Source: Luscinia megarhynchos (Eukaryota; Chordata; Aves; Passeriformes; Turdidae). From it: DNA of 64,000 nucleotides. The stretch is from the NCBI GenBank assembly GCA_034336665.1, contig JAPFBE010000032.1, positions 4,278,001 to 4,342,000 of the forward strand, given 5' to 3'. The position numbers and the translations under genes are program-made. Positions within the stretch are counted from its first letter, which is position 1, and every line of letters begins with the position of its first letter. Below the pieces are notes generated by a model. That model had not been told where the DNA came from, made no database searches, and saw only the letters and a program-made list of their open reading frames with translations. Positions 43,395 to 55,135 of this stretch are shown piece after piece.

Positions 43395-44711
43395 TGTTGG
43401 TTGCTGTAAAATTGTTTATTGCAGAAACACATCAGCCTGAGAGACAAAGAGTTCCAAGCGTTCAAGTCCATGTTAAAGGCTTTTTTGGCATAGAGTCCCG
43501 ATTAGAAGCAAAAGCTGCAGCCTGGTATAAAGTCCCAAGCAGAGGGAGGAGCAGCAGTTTTCTGGTACAGATTCCTGAGTAGAGGTAGAAGCAGCAACTG
43601 CCTGGTGTGGAGTCCCGAGCACAGGAAGCATCAGCAGCAGCTCTCTAGTGTTTCTTCTTCTGTTCTTCTCTTCTTGGTTTTTCTTCTTCTTCTCCCATGT
43701 GGTGGTAGTGATGATGATGATGGTGGAGGAATGTAGCTGTTTTTAAAGTTGGGGCTTTCCAACTCTGGGCTCTGCAGCTCTGAGTCCAGATATTTCTGAA
43801 CTCTGGCTGTTAAGCTCACAGCTACTCACTAGCGAAGTACGAAAGGCTGAGACCGTGTGGAACGGATTCCGAAGATAACTTTATTTATTTGAAGGGAAGG
43901 TCCTACAACAGTCTGGTTACATCAGATAACAAAGGGTTTTTTATAGGTTTACAGAGGATTGAATTTTCTACCAATAAAAACTACAGCTTACAAACTAACC
44001 AATTATCTTAAAATTCTAAGTAAGAAAAGAACCAATAACCTGGTGACTTTAAGAGCCAATAAGAATCCCGAAAGATAACAGGGTTTTCGATAAGGGAGAG
44101 GGGGTCTGGTTTCCAGGTATTTCGTTATTATGGGATGGAATTCCAGGGATATATTTTAGGGGGAGTAACATTTTCTACAGAGGAAGAGAGAACAAGACCT
44201 CTCACTCCATTACATGGATTTTTACTTGTTAATTACCCAATGAGCTAAAAACACAAACCTAAAACATTCCTTCTAAACCTACTAGAATTCTAGTTGTATA
44301 GTACAGAAGTGGTGTTAATTCTTACACATAATTTACGCATATAGCTCTATCTATTCACCCAAATAGTTCTATCTGTTCTATCTCAGAAATGTAAACAATG
44401 TTCCTACTATGTTTTCATTATGTCTAGAGCTAAGTTTCTGAACTTTTACCAGGGCTTACTCTTTGTACTAGATTCTAAGGCTTTTGCTCTTTTAAGGCAC
44501 TTAAAACATATTCTTACTTACTTAAAACTTAAACTTCTATTTTATAGCTATGTAATTTAATAATATTTCTACTCACTTTAAAGCTTACGCTTCTATTTCA
44601 TGTCTGTGTGGCTTAATACACTTTAATTTCTCTAAAGGTTTTAATTCAATCCCTGCATTCTTATCTCTCTCCGAGGAACTCAGAGAGGACCCTGCTCTAC
44701 ACACTCCAACA
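43395..44711 (-). mobile_element. LTR (about 870 bp without insert), minus strand
   Basis: The reverse of the LTR at 47086-47848: both share the TTGGAGT end, the ATTGAATTAAAACCTTT block, and a CATCATCA/TTCTTCTTC-rich section. It is split by a later solo LTR at 43732-44179. The left end is approximate. Confidence 0.65.
43732..44179 (-). mobile_element. Solo LTR of the nested-provirus family, TSD GAGGAA
   Basis: 448 bp, TGTAGCTG to TTTCTACA, diverged from 12597-13046 but collinear. A perfect 6-bp target duplication GAGGAA lies at 43726-43731 and 44180-44185. It is inserted inside the older LTR 43395-44711. Confidence 0.93.
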
Positions 44712-47085
44712 GAAGGTGAAGGGATCAATAACCAATAGGAGATTGAATACTAAGAATTGTGTAATTTAAGACCAATTAATTTCTTTGGGTTTTGTCTGTA
44801 TAAATACATGAAAAGACTGGTAAAGAATTATGTGTGATGGAATGATTTTCACTGCACTGAAGCAAAAAATAAAAGGGTTAAGAGCTTAGCTGAGGGATAG
44901 AAGCTATACATATAATGATTAGAGTAGAAGCAATGTAGAAAGTAGGTGATTCAGTAGAGCTAAGACAATAAATCACTTGCTTGGCTTTGTTGTGCCAAGA
45001 TGAGCGGTTGGGATGTTGGTAAAGTGAAGAAACCGTAACTGCACCTGGGCCCTGAAACCAGCCAGAACCAGGTTGGGAGCTTGAACTATGGCCAAAGGGC
45101 ACGAGAACCTAGCAACAAGACAAAGGTGAAAAGTTGAACATGAGGAACACTCCCTGACTTCATCATTAGAGGACCACTGACCCATTTGAAGGAAGGAACT
45201 GTGCAGGTGTAAAAGGACTTTGAGCTAATTTTAATATGAAGCAGGGCTAGGCGGGGTTAGGTAATGCATATGTATAGGCGTATTTGGTAATTATATGAAT
45301 ATGTAAGGGTTTTGTGGATAAAAAAGGCAAGAGCTCTGTGTACTTCACACATCCCTGTGGTAGATTTCCCCTGAGTGTGCCCAGTGTCATAATCAACATA
45401 CCTCTTTCTAACTTTAGCTAGTCAGAGTCTTTGTTTCTGCATCAGCACAACCCAAGTATGTGTGGATGAAATTACTTCTATTGCACATCCTGGCCCGAAT
45501 AAAGTAATGCCTCGATTCTCTAACACTGAAAAGGTGTTGGAAATTTTCTGTTTTTCCTGCAGTTTCAGTGATAGCATGGCTGTTCCGAGTGGCAGCAGCA
45601 GGGAAAAAAGGTCCAAAGAAAAGTCCATCCTAGCTTCAAAAATAAACCAGTAGTTACCATGTCAATAGCAGTGGAGAAGATATTGCAGACTGCTCTAGAA
45701 GTCTGGGACAAACAAAAGAAAACAAAGGGGAGCTTCTGCCTTTTGCTGCCTCAGCTTCTTGGCAAAAATGAAAGAGAAAGAAGGCTCTCCATGAGTGTTC
45801 TCTGACTCTTAAAGGGACCCCAGCACTTCCACACCCCCCTTCCCTCCCGCCCCGACAACCTGATTCTGCTTCCGGCACCCATGTCTTAAAGGGACAGTAA
45901 CAATCTTGGTCAGATTGGAATAACATAGATATGGAATACTAGACACAGTTTTTGGGTTACCCAGGACTTATTTTTCTCTTAGCTTGTGTGCATGCAAACA
46001 TTCACTTTGGCTTTACTAAACGGCCCTATCTCAACTTACAAGTCATTTTTCATCTTATTTTCTCTCCCCTGTCCAGCTGGGGAATGATAGAGTGGCTTGG
46101 TGATCACCTGCTGTCCAGTCAAGTTCAACCTACCACAACTACTTAACAACAGCCAAAAAACATCAGTGTATCAACAACATTATTCTCACACTAAATCCAA
46201 ATAAACACAGCACTGTACCAGGTACTAAGAAGAAAAGGAACTCTGTTCCAGCTGAAACCAGGACACCATCCCAGGCGAAGGAAAAGCAAATGCACACTTC
46301 TAAGTTTGATGTACAGCATGAAAAGGAATCATACCACAGAGAAATGGAATAAATCATTGTTGAGAAAAAACAAGTCAACATTACAACTAGCAACAGCAAG
46401 TAACAACTTGTCACATAACAGCTAAACAAGTATTGAAACTATAAATTCAGTCTAGCACACTTTGATCAAATCTGTCATCTTGAACTTCTTGGGCCTTTCT
46501 TTTATAATACCTCTACCTGTCTGCAACAAGGGAGAGAATCAGAAGAACAAAAGCAAGAAAAATGCATGGGTCGAGATAAAAGACAATTTAATAAGTGCAG
46601 AAAAAAAGAAAACAAAACAAGTGATGCAAAGGCAATTATTCACCACTTCCCACCAGCAGCAGACTGATGCCTGGCCAGTTCCCAAGCAATAGCTACTTTG
46701 GAGACACCAATGATGAAAATTAACTCCAATCCATTCATTAAGAATAAAAACTAGTTATCTTAACACTTCTGTACACAATGTGAATTTTCCCTTATTGCAG
46801 AGGACCTGCTGCAGGATTTTTTGCCCCATTAAACTTCAATTAAGCCCTTAAGCCACTTTTAAGCATATATTAAATAAATATTAAATGAACCCCAGGCTAT
46901 ATATATAGCACTGGCAGATTTTGAGTGCTGAAATCTAGGACAATCCTGGTCAGATGAATCATGGATCATCATGATCCATCACGTATGGATTTGCACATGT
47001 GCAGTAAATACAGTGTTAGAATCAGTGTACTTTTACAATGAAGATACTCTGGTAGTGTGGAATGAAAACAACACAGCTGGAGCTG
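44712..47085. other. Intergenic with LTR fragments
   Basis: Contains probable LTR pieces: about 45000-45450, plus strand, with 3'-like sequence running up to TTTCTGCATCAGCA; 45938-46135, plus strand, with the CCCTGTCCAGCTGGGG..GATAGAG tail; and 46445-46770, minus strand, related to the leader and LTR at 5400-6034. None has clear target duplications. No gene was seen. Confidence 0.45.
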
Positions 47086-47848
47086 TGTTGGAGTCTGTAA
47101 GTCAGAAGTCTACGAATTCTTCAGAAAGAAATCAGAGTGCAGGGATTGAATTAAAACCTTTCAATGGATTGAAGTATGTTAAGCCACTCACACATAGAGA
47201 TGTAAGTTTAAGTTTTAGAATAAGTAAGCAAGTAAGTTTTAAAATAAGTTTTTAATGCTTTTAGTGAGTAAAAGGTCTCAGATAACAGAGTAGAAGCGCG
47301 AGTTCTAGTGAAGGCTGAAAAACATAGTCCTAGATACTAGTGTTTTCATGGAGGCTCCAGGAACATAGTTTTAGACATAATAAAACTATCGTAAGAATAT
47401 TGCTTACATTTTTCAGATAGAGCAAGATAGACCCTATGCGTAGTTTATATGTAACCTGGTGTGCTAGGAAACTAGAATTCTAATAGGTTAAGAAGTAGTG
47501 GTCTGAGTTTGCACCTTTAGCTTGTTGGAAAGTTTCTATATAAGAATCCATGCATTGCAGAGAGTGGTTTCCTTTTCCGCTTCGCTTTGCCTTTTGCTTT
47601 TGTTCTTACTCCCTCGTCGCCATCATCAACATCCAAGAAGAAGATAGGAGCTGCTGCAGCAATGTTGGCCCTGCTGGGACCCTCAGGAGCAGCTTCTGCT
47701 TCTATTTGTGACTCTAAACCAAAACTTTAGCACGGACTTGAGCGCCTGTGACTCTTTGCCTTTCAAGACTGATGTGCCTTTGCAATAAATAACTTTATAG
47801 CAACTATTAGTTGCTTGACTTTTTAAAGAAGACAACCACAACCCGACA
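47086..47848 (+). mobile_element. LTR, plus strand, with possible PBS
   Basis: It begins TGTTGGAGTCTG and ends CAACCCGACA, with a TATATAAG box near 47539 and AATAAA at about 47784. TGGTGCCTAGATCATC follows at 47851 and could be a primer binding site, making this a 5' LTR, but no internal genes follow. It is an inverted partner of 43395-44711. Confidence 0.7.
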
Positions 47849-49034
47849 AATGGTGCCTAGATCATCAGAGAATTAACCCCACAGAGCTGGACCTACTATT
47901 TTTGCTAGATTAGCTAGATGTATTCCACCTTTCTACATGTTCAGCAGCCTGGGCTATCAGTCATCTGAAAACTGTTCAAGCACCACAAAAACACAGGGAA
48001 AGACACCCCATATGCTTTTCTATAGGATGTAGAATCTGACCTCATAACACTGGACATTGTCTATACAAAATATCTGCTCACCCCATCTGTGCTAGAATAA
48101 AATCCATTCAAGGTTCAAGTGATACCAAAAAAATTATACCATCCTTTGTGATGAAGCGATATTCAGTTGAGCTAAATTTCAGTATACCTGTTTGACAAAG
48201 ATGTGTTGTGAACACCCCACTCTTTTGTCTGAATTCTCTTTTTCCTGAGATCAGATTGCACACACTTATTGCACACCACAGAGACAAAAAGCATGCCTTT
48301 TGAAATTATGGAGCTACAGAAATGCTACATTATAAAAGAATCAAATTAGGTTGTTTAAAAGTGAAATATCTTTATATTTACATCACAGATTACTGTATTG
48401 TGCGAACTGCAATGCAAGTTTAGCTTAAAATCTAAAATTTCCTTAGGAGTTAATTTGTTTTTAACAAAAACACATTTTCAATTTTAGCATTTAGGCCCCA
48501 AACTGAATAAAAGAAATACGTTTATATCAAATTCTAGCTTCAGAATAGGTAACCTCAATTATTGTAATTTCATTTTATCACTGAAGTATTTTCAAATATA
48601 GAAAGCTAAAAGAGTGAAGAGTAATTATTTCTTGAATTGCTTAAAAGTGAACCAAGTTACTTTACTTGCAGTATACTTTAAAAAATATTTTTAAACATTA
48701 GCACAATTTAAAGTTTAGAAATTCTATTTTCGAACTATATGAGGTCATAATTCCAAAGTTAGGCAAGCACTACTACCACAAAAACATAATACATAGGCAC
48801 TGTATGCAAATATCTAAGTAACCTTATTATAGCATTAGCAATTGGGTTTTTATAGAGCTCTTTCTTGCTTTGTGAAGTAATTTATCGAAAGAGGAAATTA
48901 CAGTTTCTGTTGTTATTCACATACAAATGATGGCTTATTCTTAAAGCACCCTAGTGATTATTACACACAGAAATGTAACATCATATTTATACTTTGCCAT
49001 TAGCTCTTAAATCTGCAAAGTACAGATGCATGAT
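47849..49034. other. Unassigned AT-rich intergenic sequence
   Basis: No gene, LTR or LINE recognised. Confidence 0.45.
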
Positions 49035-50421
49035 TGTGCTGGTTGCACGTGGAAGGGTGAGGGGCGGAGCCACCGGGGGGAACGAAGGGGCTGTCCCCTC
49101 TCTGGGAGCTTCCCCTGTGGGATGTGGGGACCAGTTGGAGGGCTGATTTGGTGGTTGGCATCCAAGGTGGCCAATGAGAGAGTTGTTTCGTTTTCATAAA
49201 TCACATTGGTGGAGTGGGCTGCTCTCTTTCGGCTTCCAGCCTCCCTGGAGATGCGGTGGCGTCTGGCTGGGGCCCCAGCCCCCCGACCTGGCTCCAGGCT
49301 CCTCAGCCTCCGACCCGGCACCCTGACCTCGGTACTGGCTCTGCGGGGAGCCTGGGGCGTGGCTGCAGAGCCAGACTCAGCGGGGCCTCAGCTTGGCCTC
49401 GGCCCTGGCCTGGTGGCCTCCGGCTCCTCATGGCCCCCGGCTCTGTGTGGCCCCAGCCCTACTGGGCTCCCGACTCTGCCCGGCTCAGCTCTCGTCTCCA
49501 CGTGGCATGGCTGAGCAGGGGATAGGGGAGCCACCAAAGGCTCTGCCTTCACCCCCCCACCTCCCCCCCATTCTGAGAAGAGAGGCCCCAGATGATCAAA
49601 GTGGCTCAGAGTTTTTCCAGCAATGGCCTGGCCCAGCTGGATCCTGGATGCAACTTTAACCCTCTTAATGCCTGGATAAGATTCTCGATCTCCTGAGCTC
49701 CCCTGAATGAGAAGAAATAAAGCATGGAGTCTACAGAATTCAGTGGAAGAAGATAAAGTTCCTGATGGGAAGAGATTGACAAGATGCAACTGATGAGTAG
49801 CTGAAAACCTTTTTTGTGGGACTATAAGGGAACTGTGACTACACTAAAATTCCTTTGAACTGTGAAATATACTTGGGGAGGTTAAGTGCTTCAAAGAAGA
49901 CCTTTTTGCTTTGAGGAAATGGAGCTCTCTGTTTTGGGACTGGAAATATGGACAGAGACATTTAATAGAAAAAGAGATGAAGAGAATGTTGTCTTTCAGC
50001 AGCTTGCCTTTAAAAGTGATACCCCAAGTGTGTAACATAACCCATAGCATAGCTCTGGAAGGGCTGTGGAGATGGGAGGAGAGTCATAATATGCAATATT
50101 TTACTGGGCGGAGGTAGATTGTGAAGGTGAAGACACCCCTTAAGCCTAAACCAAAAAAGGGACTTTTCTCTCTAGAGTGAACTGAAATGATTATTTAAGT
50201 AGATAACTGACAGAAGTTTTCTCTGTATGTTGTTGTTAAGAAATGTGGAATGAAGGAAGGGGGAGGAGGGAATAATCTAGAAATCTTATTCTGAATTCTT
50301 TTTGGGTTATTAATAATTTTCTTCTTATACCCTTTTAAGTTTTAAGCCTGCCTTGCCTCTGCTCCTAAATCCTATCTCTAAAGGAAACTAGATATATTAA
50401 AATTGGCAAACCCAAGTCACA
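49035..50421 (+). mobile_element. Long LTR, plus strand
   Basis: It begins TGTGCTGGTTGCACG and ends near CCAAGTCACA. GC-rich 49050-49560 is followed by AT-rich sequence with the TTTAAGCCTGCC box shared with 35374-36881. Its GC-rich ORFs are overlapping shadows on both strands. Confidence 0.6.
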
Positions 50422-51480
50422 CCGTGATAATGACATGCATAGATCTACACATCAATTAAATTAATAGATGTAGTATATTCAAAACAATTACTTGCCATAG
50501 CAATTTGCCAAACTGAAGCTTTAAAGTGCAAAAATAAATAACAACTTGCCATGTCCTCCTTTGCCTGATAGCACAATGGCTCTTCTTCAAATAATACTGA
50601 CAGTCTGCTTCAAAATGTGAACTGCAAAGACCACAAATAAAAGTCTTCAAATAGATAATTGTGTTGGTTTTCAAATAATGAATTTTTGGTGAAGAGGGAA
50701 AAAGTCAGTCACAGAAGGGATTGTGAGGAGCTGCTAGCAGCTTCCTCCGTGCCTGGCAAAACCAATCACTGGCTAGCTCTGGGAATTGGCATACTGCTAA
50801 GCCAATTAGGAAAGCTGGAAACACCTCCCTGAAAACATATTTAAGAACAAAAAAAGCTCAGGAAGCTCTCTCTCTCCCTACTCTTTAAGGAGGAGGTGGG
50901 TGGGGGGACGGCTGGGACCCCTTTCCCGGATTGGGCCGCTGTACCCCGGTGCGGCCGCAGGTCTCAGCATGGCTTGTAATGGACTTTATTTACTCAGCCG
51001 CTTTTAGCCAGTCATGCTGCGGACAGAAAGACAAAAGCGGCAGCAGCAGCTTTTCTTTTTTTGGTGTCCCTCATGAAGAAAAGGTGAGGAGCAGAGCCGG
51101 CAGCCGGCGCGGCTTGTGCAGTGCTGGTGGAGACCATGTGACCAATAGAGAGAGAGGCACAGCGAACAGTTCCCCGATTGCGGAGCCTGGAAAAGATCAA
51201 CCTTCCAACGCTGCAGAACTCTATAGAAATTGTTTCAATTGATAGAACTTGAGAACAAATGAACCTACGAACACAAATTCTCTCCCGAGTCAGAGAAAAG
51301 GAAAAAGTGAAGACACATGAGGAGAACAACATGGCTACACTAAGGTCTGTACAAAGGAGGGAGGAGACGAAGGAAGTGCTCCAAGGGTCGGAGATGAGAT
51401 TCTCCTGCAAGCTGTGATGAGGACTATAATACAACAAACTGTTTCCCTGTGTTATAGATGACAATATAATATTGGCTTTT

Positions 51481-52130
51481 GAATTCATAGATTAGCTTTT
51501 TGCATTACAAGTATTTTTATATGGTACAATTTATACTTACTTTAACTGCTTTTGTATAGTATAATCTGTCAGCTTATGTATACACTGTATAGTTTATATG
51601 AATAATAGTGTGATAAATATATTATATTGTAGGCTTTAGCAAAATGTTAAAATAGAGACTAAAATACCTCTAGGCAGCCAACTTAGAGAATGGTGTAAAG
51701 CAATTATTTTTCTTACATCTGCAAACTGGCCTCTCCAAGTGATAACAGTGACAGAAACCAGAGCATAAACATCTGGAAAGGATTTATTGACTCCTCGCTA
51801 TCAGGGAGTATGAAACAACAGGATGGAAACACAGGAAGAAATAAAATATATTGACCTAATCTACAGAATGTCCTGCAGACAAGTCAGAGGTTAAAACCAA
51901 ACAAGAGAGTTCTTGGAACATCAAAAACTCAAAGGAATGTTTAAATAATGTATAAACTCATGAATATGCATGTACCACCAGCAATGTAACAGTATAGAGA
52001 ATGATGTTTTACACTGACAGTGTGTTCTTTGGCTAATCACCAAAAACACCCCAGCACTGGATATCTTTTTTGTCCCTGGTTTTATCCCTTATTAAACTTT
52101 CAAAATTCTAAGTGGTGAACTTTATTTTTC
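51481..52130 (+). mobile_element. Probable LTR insertion
   Basis: AT-rich sequence absent from the related LTR at 35374-36881, ending in an LTR-like tail (TATTAAACTTTC to TTTTTCACA). The left end is not defined. Confidence 0.4.
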
Positions 52131-52501
52131 ACACCTGTAATTCATGAAGCACATGGAGAGGATGCAGCATTCACCAGCATCCCATGAGAAAAAGGCACTT
52201 GTGCTGGAGCATGTGGGTGCTAAAGAGTTGTGATCTGGTGAAAGGCTTATACAGAATGAGAGGGAACCCTTGCTTTCACAGGTAGAAGACCCTTACTTTT
52301 ATACTAGAACTGCATATCCTTAAAAATGGCACCCCATAAAATAAATGGCCCACAAAAAGCATTTGTGGGAAGACTGCAAGCCATGGGAGGGACTTCACGT
52401 TGCAAGCAAGTTCTGGGCAGACTTGTTAGCTGTCAAAATTAAAAGCAGGTTGGAAAAGTTCACAGAAAACTGTTTCCTGTAAGAAAGACCCCATGGCATA
52501 G

Positions 52502-53057
52502 TGTAGTAATGTTGGACAAGTTTAGGCCACAGTGGACATGTCTGAATAAACCCAAGCCTTGCTCAGTATTGTGTGCACCAGCCAAAAACTATATTTAGTT
52601 GCTTTTCTCCATGTTTTGCTGCCTAGTTGTTTTTCTGCATATTTCACTGTTCTTTCACACGCTTAGCTGTTTTCTGTATATTTCTTAGTTTAGACCAGTG
52701 TTTATAATAGGTGCACGGGATGAGCCATTTTTAGGTGTTTTTCGATAACTTGTTGAGACCCTTCAAGGCCACTGAAACATAAACTATGCTAAATCGGGAG
52801 AGAAGGAACTGAAACACAGAATACCAAGATTAGAAGACTCAAGATAAAGATGGGCGGTGAAGCTGTGGACGACCACCAATCATCGACTTGGGGGGGTCTG
52901 GTGCAAGGCAGGTGAACATTATAGACCCACCAATCAAGAAATGCATGACCGCGTGGACAGTAGTTTTAGAATGTATAACTAGGCTAAAAAGTAAACAATA
53001 AATCAGCTTCTGCATAATCATATTGGTTTGCTGTCCAGAAGTCCTGTTTCTCCCGCA
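52502..53057 (+). mobile_element. Solo LTR, 556 bp, TSD GCATAG
   Basis: It begins TGTAGTAATGTTGG and ends TTTCTCCCGCA, with AATAAA at about 53000. A perfect 6-bp duplication GCATAG lies at 52496-52501 and 53058-53063. The 6-bp duplication fits class II/alpha-type integration. Confidence 0.93.
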
Positions 53058-53151
53058 GCATAGCAAAAGAGACTCCTCTCCCTAAGCAAACTGGAAAAAG
53101 AACTTAAAAGTGGAAAACTGACTAAAAATCCCATCTTTTGTTTCCCTGCAC

Positions 53152-53567
53152 TGTTGGAGAGTGAAAGGAATGAGGGACTTGTCTTTACAAACAAACTGTG
53201 GGTCTGCTGGTAAATAAAATTGAATATTGGGATGAAATAAACAATGGGAAGAACCATGAATTCCATAAGGAATTCCACTGAGTGACACAAGGAAAAGACC
53301 AAGGGGGGGGTATACATTAGAAGGGGGTCTTAGGTATTAGGTGTTTCAGGGAGTCTGTACCTCTCAAGTACTGCAGCCAACAGGGAAAGAGAGAGGGGAA
53401 TGCAGTTAGGAAATTAGGATAAAAAGGAGGCTGCATCCTCCAAAAATTTGAGAGACTCCAGGGGAAATGCCTCATGGCCTCTCCCTTTATCCGAATAAAG
53501 TTACAGGACTCCTCTGTCTCCTTTTTGAACATAAACCTCTGGCATTTGTGGATTAATTTTCCTGACA
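53152..53567 (+). mobile_element. LTR insertion, about 416 bp
   Basis: TGTTGGAGAG to TTTTCCTGACA with AATAAAG near 53495. It interrupts the older LTR between its GCAC and GTGGGA parts. The target duplication is unclear. Confidence 0.6.
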
Positions 53568-53832
53568 GTGGGAAAGAAAAAAAGGCTAGGATGGGGAGGG
53601 AAAGGTATTCTAAAGTTTTATTTTAGTTCTCATTATTCTCTTTTAATTCTGTTAATATTTTTTTTCCTTTATACCTTTTAAGGTTTTGAGCCTGTTTTGC
53701 CCTTAAAGTTTTTATTCTTATCCTTATCTCACTCCATGCATTTCCCCCTCCTCTGCTTCACTATAGCTGAGGTGACTGAATAAATGATTTTTTGTGGGTG
53801 CACTAGCATTTGGCCAGTGCCAACTCATCACA

Positions 53833-54130
53833 ACAATAAAGAAATTTCAACTGGAAAACTGAAAATATTTCAACAAATCCAGACTTATAAACAATCTTTT
53901 CTCGTGAGCAGAGAACTCCCTTTGAGTCTCCTTAAAAACCTTCAGTGTAGAAACGTTTGCATCTTAACATACATACATTTCAGTGTCCTCTCTAAAGCTG
54001 TGACGTAATACTCTTCAAAACTTCGTAATGTAACTCAAGACAAAAATAATATATAATAATGCAGTATTTAAATAGATCAAGACATTAGTACCATCTTGCT
54101 ATGCATTTGCATTAAAAAGATATCTATTGG
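53833..54130. other. Short intergenic spacer
   Basis: Nothing recognised. It ends with the ATTGG duplication of the next element. Confidence 0.5.
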
Positions 54131-54281
54131 TGTCTTGGGTTAGTGTTATGACTACTCCTCTCCCTGCCTCCCCCCCACCCTCTGTCTGCATGGAGCTGCC
54201 TGCCGCCGTGGCCATTCCTCCCCTGCGCCAGCGGGCCCCCGGCTGCTGGGGGCTGCGGGTTTGCTGGGCTGCTTGGGCTGG

Positions 54282-54319
<38 letters not shown>

Positions 54320-54765
54320 TGCCGCTTTGGCTGCCGCTTGTTCCCCTAGTTTTTGCCCCAGCTTCTCCTGCCCCCGGCTGCTCCCTCTTTCTCTCTCCCT
54401 TCTTCCCCTCATCCCGAAGATCAGCACCGGCTCCGGACGGAGGGATCTGAACATCAGAGACTGCCTCTGGAAGCCTGCCAAAAGAAGCTTTGCACCCTTC
54501 CCAGCAGGGACTGACCGAGTTCGTCCATCCTCACTCACCTTGGTAAAAACGTTTTGTGTCATCTGGGGATTGTTCTTTCCTGGTGCTGGGAAGAGTTTTT
54601 TTTTCTGTGTGTTTGTTAAAATAAACAAGTTTTTTCCACTTTTTTCCCTCGGAGGAAGTTCTTCCCGAACCCGGTAGTGGGAGGGGGAAGGAGTTCTGGG
54701 GGTTTATTTTCCTAGGGGGACTTCTTTGCGAGATATCTCCCGTAAATTTGTCCAAAACCAGGACA
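54131..54765 (+). mobile_element. 5' LTR of the deleted ERV, 635 bp
   Basis: TGTCTTGGGTTAG to CCAGGACA. It has about 11 CTG triplets at 54283-54315 and AATAAA near 54621. The GC-rich ORFs through it are not credible proteins. Confidence 0.92.
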
Positions 54766-54769
54766 AATC

Positions 54770-55069
54770 TTGGCGCCCAACGTTAGGGGCACGAGGAAGT
54801 GGAAAAAATTTTATTACCTTGTAACTCTGTATTGGTATAGATTTATAATGTTTTTTGGGATGGAAGCTGGTATGTGGTTTTGGATACTAGGGTTTTTTGA
54901 GGTTTTAATACTTCTCTGGTCTCTGGGGTTATTTTCCTATCCGGAAATAGCTCCAGTACTGTCCCTTATTTGTAGTTTTTATACTAGAGGGATAATGACC
55001 AAAATATTTATCGGACTGGGCTTGGTTGCGATGGCTTGTAAGAGGTTTATAAAGATTCTGGAGTTCTGA
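54770..55069 (+). CDS. Pre-gag hydrophobic ORF, second copy
   Basis: From the internal Met near 54860 the peptide matches the minus-strand ORF at 41429-41169 over about 65 residues with about three differences. It has the same hydrophobic spans and the KRFIK segment. It is cut where the deletion joins LTR sequence. Because start context and expression are unknown, only conservation and hydrophobicity support it. The true start is more likely the internal Met than 54770. Confidence 0.5.
   Translation: MAPNVRGTRKWKKFYYLVTLYWYRFIMFFGMEAGMWFWILGFFEVLILLWSLGLFSYPEIAPVLSLICSFYTRGIMTKIFIGLGLVAMACKRFIKILEF
54771..54788 (+). promoter_or_regulatory. Primer binding site (tRNA-Lys type)
   Basis: TGGCGCCCAACGTTAGGG, five bases after the LTR. 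The first 13 bases fit a tRNA-Lys(1,2) 3' end. Confidence 0.85.
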
Positions 55070-55135
55070 GGGTTTATTTTCCTAGGGGGACTCCTTTGGG
55101 AGATATCTCCCATATTTTTGTCCAAAACCAGGACA

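Larger units (their letters stand above)
50660..53832 (+). mobile_element. Long LTR broken by three later insertions
   Basis: It begins TGTGTTGGTTTTC and ends CAACTCATCACA. Its pieces (50660-51480, 52131-52501, 53064-53151, 53568-53832) are collinear with 35374-36881. Flanks ATAAT and ACAAT may be a mutated target duplication. Insertions are at about 51481-52130, at 52502-53057 and at 53152-53567. Confidence 0.6.
54131..55135 (+). mobile_element. Internally deleted ERV with intact ends, TSD ATTGG
   Basis: The order is a full 5' LTR (54131-54765), PBS, leader with the hydrophobic pre-gag ORF, then a direct jump at about 55062 into the last part of an LTR, ending at 55135. A perfect 5-bp target duplication ATTGG (54126-54130 and 55136-55140) flanks the whole. 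Gag, pro, pol and most of the 3' LTR are absent. The LTR matches 41523-42144 in reverse. Confidence 0.92.

Noticed and set aside
49206..49789. GC-rich ORFs of about 100-130 codons on both strands
   Set aside because: They lie in the U3-like part of a long LTR, overlap each other, and have no recognisable domain.
54152..54677. Long Ala/Leu-rich ORFs (also at 41573-42184)
   Set aside because: They are translations of LTR sequence including a triplet repeat, with homologous DNA in both orientations and no protein family features.
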